From Clostridium sp. (GTDB taxonomy: Bacteria; Bacillota; Clostridia; Lachnospirales; Lachnospiraceae), in NCBI GenBank assembly GCA_021770825.1, contig JAETQD010000008.1, forward strand, positions 1 through 64,000: DNA of 64,000 bases, read 5' to 3'. This document shows positions 61,075 to 64,000 of the stretch, piece by piece; positions within the stretch are counted from its first letter, which is position 1, and every line of letters begins with the position of its first letter. A program made the translations under genes and the position numbers. Under the pieces are notes generated by a model that saw only the letters and a program-made list of their open reading frames with translations, was not told the DNA's origin and did not search any database.

Positions 61075-62907
61075 TTATTTTTTATTGAACATGGCTCTCT
61101 TTCTTAAAGTCGGGTCCAAAATCTTCTTCCTGATTCTAAGGCTCTTTGGAGTTACCTCCAGCAGCTCGTCCGTATCAATGAAATCCAGGCACTGCTCCAG
61201 GCTCATGTCCTTGGGCGGAGTCAGCTTTAAGGCTTCATCGGCGCTGGAAGAACGGGTATTGGTGAGCTTCTTTGTTTTACATACGTTTAATTCGATGTCT
61301 TCTGCCTTGGGACACTCGCCCACAACCATTCCGGAATACACCTTGACGCCCGGTCCGATGAACAGAGTTCCTCTCTCCTGGGCATTGAAGAGACCGTATG
61401 TGATGGACTCGCCTGCCTCAAAGGCAATCAGGGAACCGTTCTTTCTGTAATTCAGCTCGCCCTTAAAGGGTGCGTATCCGTCAAAAATTGTATTGAGGAT
61501 ACCATTTCCCTTGGTATCTGTCATAAACTCTCCGCGGTAGCCGATCAGGCCTCTGGACGGAATGGAAAATTCCAGTCTTGTGTAACCGCCGTTGGCAGGG
61601 CTCATGCCCTGAAGCTCTCCCTTGCGGCTTGTGAGCTTCTGAATGACAGAACCGGAAAACTCCTCCGGCACATCCACATAAGCCAGCTCCATGGGTTCCA
61701 GCTTTCTGTTTCTTTCATCGTATTTATAGATAACCTCGGCCTTGCTGACTGCAAACTCAAAGCCCTCACGGCGCATATTTTCGATCAGCACGGAAAGATG
61801 AAGCTCTCCGCGGCCGGAAACCTTAAAGCAGTCGGCAGAATCCGTTTCCTCCACCCGCAGGCTCACATCAGTATTTAACTCCCTGAACAGGCGGTCACGG
61901 ATATGACGGGAGGTGATGTATTTTCCCTCCTGGCCTGCCAGTGGGCTGTCATTGACCATGAAATTCATGGAAATGGTCGGCTCGGAAATCTTCTGGAAGG
62001 GAATTGCCACCGGATTTTCCGGGGAGCAGAGGGTATCGCCGATATGAATATCCGGGATACCGGAAATGGCCACAATGGAACCGATTTCCGCATTCTGAAC
62101 CTCCACACGGTTTAAGCCGTCAAACTCATACAGCTTTCCGATTTTCACCTTTCTCTTCTTGTCGGGATCGTGATGGTTCACAATCACACATTCCTGATTG
62201 GCCTTAACGGAACCGTTGTCGATCTTACCGATTCCGATTCTTCCCACATATTCGTTGTAGTCGATGGTGCTTATAAGAACCTGGGTATCGGCCTCGGGAT
62301 CGCCCTCGGGCTCCGGGATATAGTCGATGATGGTCTCAAACAGCGGACTCATATCCACCTCCGGACCATCTAACTCCTTCTTTGCAAAGCCTGCCCTTGC
62401 AGAAGCGAACACAAAGGGGCAGTCAAGCTGTTCATCGGATGCATCCAGATCCATGAAAAGCTCCAGGGTCTCATCGATCACATCGGCAGGTCTTGCCTCC
62501 GGCCGGTCAATCTTATTGATACATACAATGACGCGAAGGTCCAGCTCCAGGGCTTTCTGAAGCACGAATTTCGTCTGGGGCATGGGTCCCTCAAAGGCGT
62601 CCACCACCAGAATTACACCGTCCACCATCTTAAGGACACGCTCCACCTCGCCGCCAAAGTCTGCATGGCCTGGGGTGTCAATGATGTTGATTTTCACGCC
62701 CTTATAAAAAACTGCCGTATTTTTAGATAAAATGGTAATTCCGCGTTCTCTCTCAATATCGTTGGAGTCCATGACACGCTCCACCACTTCCTGATTGGCA
62801 CGGAATACGCCGCTCTGTCTTAAAAGCTGGTCCACCAGTGTGGTTTTGCCGTGGTCTACATGGGCAATGATTGCTACATTCCTGATATCCTCGCGTTTTA
62901 TTTTCAT
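61075..62907 (-). CDS. typA: Ribosome-binding GTPase TypA/BipA
   Basis: A 610-aa translational GTPase involved in ribosome assembly and stress adaptation. It has G1 [13 protein letters not shown] (about residue 15), G2 ERERGITI, G3 [12 protein letters not shown]4 [12 protein letters not shown]-Tu-like domain II and EF-G-like domains, and the TypA-specific C-terminus with MFNKK at the end. Start ATG at 62907 follows AGAGG. Confidence 0.97.
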   Translation of the reverse strand: MKIKREDIRNVAIIAHVDHGKTTLVDQLLRQSGVFRANQEVVERVMDSNDIERERGITILSKNTAVFYKGVKINIIDTPGHADFGGEVERVLKMVDGVILVVDAFEGPMPQTKFVLQKALELDLRVIVCINKIDRPEARPADVIDETLELFMDLDASDEQLDCPFVFASARAGFAKKELDGPEVDMSPLFETIIDYIPEPEGDPEADTQVLISTIDYNEYVGRIGIGKIDNGSVKANQECVIVNHHDPDKKRKVKIGKLYEFDGLNRVEVQNAEIGSIVAISGIPDIHIGDTLCSPENPVAIPFQKISEPTISMNFMVNDSPLAGQEGKYITSRHIRDRLFRELNTDVSLRVEETDSADCFKVSGRGELHLSVLIENMRREGFEFAVSKAEVIYKYDERNRKLEPMELAYVDVPEEFSGSVIQKLTSRKGELQGMSPANGGYTRLEFSIPSRGLIGYRGEFMTDTKGNGILNTIFDGYAPFKGELNYRKNGSLIAFEAGESITYGLFNAQERGTLFIGPGVKVYSGMVVGECPKAEDIELNVCKTKKLTNTRSSSADEALKLTPPKDMSLEQCLDFIDTDELLEVTPKSLRIRKKILDPTLRKRAMFNKK

Positions 62908-62988
62908 AAGAATCCTCTTTCCTTACGTTTAATTCCTTTTACTCGACACACGATTATAGCATTATGACTGGTAAATTGCAATAAAAAC

Positions 62989-63645
62989 TTACTCGTGAAA
63001 CAAAATCACTTCCTTATTAAGGAGTCCGTACCAGATTTCATCGCCCTTTGTGATTTTGGCGCCGCCGTTGGTTCCCTCTGTGATCTTGTTTTCCAGGCTT
63101 TCATAAGCGCCCACCGGAACCAGAAGCTTAAACTCCACCTTGTCTGTGTAGATGGAATCCAGGGCCGTGATGCCCTCCTGACCAAGAATGTACTGGATTT
63201 TTCCAACTCCGGTGTAATCCGTCTGAACCGTCATCTGGAAGGCACGGTGTTTTTCCACCACCTGGCTGTTTAAAAGACCTTCCTTTACCGCACCGGAGTA
63301 AGCCCGCACAAGTCCGCCTGTACCAAGAAGCGTTCCGCCGAAATACCGGGTTACCACCACACAGAGATCATGGACATCCTCTCCCAGGAGCACGTCCAGC
63401 ATGGGACGTCCTGCGGTCTGGGCCGGCTCTCCGTCGTCGCTGCATCTGGTGAGCTCATGATTCTTTCCTATTGTAAAGGCAGAACAGTTGTGGGACGCGT
63501 CCCAGTATTTTTTCTTCATCTCCGCAATAAATAAAGAGGCCTCCGCCTCGGTTTTTACTGGTCTTACGGTTGCTATAAACCGCGATTTTTTTACCTCCGT
63601 CTCGGCTTCGCCGCCGCCGTACAGAATTTTGTAGCTGTCTGCCAT
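62989..63645 (-). CDS. YigZ/IMPACT-family protein
   Basis: A 218-aa protein with the UPF0029/IMPACT N-terminal domain (KKSRFIATVRPVKTEAEAS, WDASHNCSAFTIG, DDGEPAQTAGRPMLDVLL, VVTRYFGGTLLGTGGLVRAYS). A C-terminal DUF1949-like domain follows. Function is not established; the eukaryotic relative regulates a translation-initiation kinase. Start ATG follows AAAGGAG. It lies 81 bp upstream of typA on the same strand. Confidence 0.9.
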   Translation of the reverse strand: MADSYKILYGGGEAETEVKKSRFIATVRPVKTEAEASLFIAEMKKKYWDASHNCSAFTIGKNHELTRCSDDGEPAQTAGRPMLDVLLGEDVHDLCVVVTRYFGGTLLGTGGLVRAYSGAVKEGLLNSQVVEKHRAFQMTVQTDYTGVGKIQYILGQEGITALDSIYTDKVEFKLLVPVGAYESLENKITEGTNGGAKITKGDEIWYGLLNKEVILFHE

Positions 63646-63804
63646 TTTCCCGCTCGCTCCTTTCCTGGAATGAAATCTTTATATTTATATCCATATCTTT
63701 TAAAAAACGTAATTTTTTCTTCATATTTCCCCACTTTGTTGTCAAAAATATCATAATACAAACCAAACTTTTCCACAATAGGTATTTATTATTCTTTCAA
63801 ACTT

Positions 63805-63813
63805 TGATATAAT
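63805..63813 (+). promoter_or_regulatory. Extended -10 promoter before the penicillin-binding protein gene
   Basis: TGATATAAT at 63805-63813 matches TGnTATAAT. No clear -35 lies 17 bp upstream. About 58 bp before the start codon. Confidence 0.5.
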
Positions 63814-63871
63814 GTTTCCGTTGGAGTGCGCCGTTTTGGCGGCATTCCCGCATAAAAAGGAGGCTTCCTGA

Positions 63872-64000
63872 ATGAATTATGGAAAACGTGAAGTAACCCG
63901 GAAGCTTAGAAAGACCAGTTCCAAAGCAGAAAAAATTGCATCCAAGATGATTCTTCTATTTGCAAAGATCGCCCTGGTTTTATGTTCCTTCTGCCTGGTT
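63872..64000 (+). CDS. N-terminus of a probable class A penicillin-binding protein (cut by right edge)
   Basis: An open frame from ATG at 63872, 8 nt after AAAGGAGG. It encodes a basic cytoplasmic tail (MNYGKREVTRKLRKTSSKAE...) followed by the beginning of a hydrophobic anchor (LFAKIALVLCSFCLV) at the window edge. This short basic stretch then single helix is typical of clostridial PBP1A-type glycosyltransferase/transpeptidases, but only 43 residues are visible, so other membrane-anchored proteins are possible. Confidence 0.5.
   Translation, partial: MNYGKREVTRKLRKTSSKAEKIASKMILLFAKIALVLCSFCLV

Overview
The window looks like chromosomal core sequence from an anaerobic, endospore-forming Firmicute, most likely a Lachnospiraceae member (Clostridium cluster XIVa). 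The pointers are a SigK sporulation sigma factor, a Csp-like subtilase, a two-gene minimal SUF (SMS) Fe-S system, a bile-salt-hydrolase-type amidase, DUF3798 and DUF1540 proteins, and many lipoproteins with Thr/Ala/Glu-rich linkers. The genus cannot be fixed from the sequence alone. I see no rRNA, CRISPR array, prophage or transposase gene. RNA genes are rnpB, ssrA (tmRNA) and two tRNA-Leu genes (anticodons AAG and CAG). There is also a T-box leader in front of pheST and an attenuator-like leader in front of infC.

Layout. 1-8.7 kb: sigK and two ABC importers, one NMT1/taurine-like (permease, ATPase, binding protein) and one with a DUF3798 lipoprotein, two RbsC-like permeases and an RbsA-like ATPase. 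8.9-17.4 kb: an HxlR regulator with an iron alcohol dehydrogenase, a PepD-type dipeptidase, a second iron alcohol dehydrogenase, and a MacB-like ABC exporter with a large membrane-anchored extracytoplasmic subunit. 17.5-20.5 kb: a possible glycosylase-fold protein, then pyrB-pyrI and a TauE-type exporter. 20.6-30.4 kb: a TPR lipoprotein, rnpB, and the operon dgt-dnaG-rpoD-trmK-nif3-TGS/uridine kinase. 30.6-39 kb: Csp-like subtilase, HD-GYP response regulator, AEC transporter, smsB-smsC, a secreted cell-wall-repeat protein, the divergent tRNA-Leu pair and a choloylglycine-hydrolase-family enzyme. 39-45 kb: infC-rpmI-rplT, a DUF1540 protein, three small YcxB/PH-like membrane proteins, and a MATE plus AEC pair. 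45-50.6 kb: a 50-aa coiled-coil ORF, ssrA, ACT and MBL proteins, and a patB-symporter operon facing a MarR regulator across an operator-rich intergenic region. 50.7-64 kb: smpB, rnr, secG, eno, pheT, pheS, mgsA, a heptad-repeat protein, a TudS/DUF523 protein, typA, yigZ and the start of a probable class A penicillin-binding protein.

No large novel defence or mobile system is visible. The most interesting signals are local. (1) sigK and eno both have their Shine-Dalgarno inside the 3' arm of the upstream gene's terminator, and sigK also has a sigmaK-consensus promoter threaded through that hairpin. (2) Two genes near the left end carry apparent deletions: the NMT1-type binding protein has lost its signal peptide and overlaps a C-terminally shortened ATPase, and an iron alcohol dehydrogenase lacks about 58 residues exactly between two GGGS motifs. 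(3) Two ABC systems have unusual subunits. (4) Near-perfect 15-bp palindromes flank both promoters between patB and its MarR regulator.
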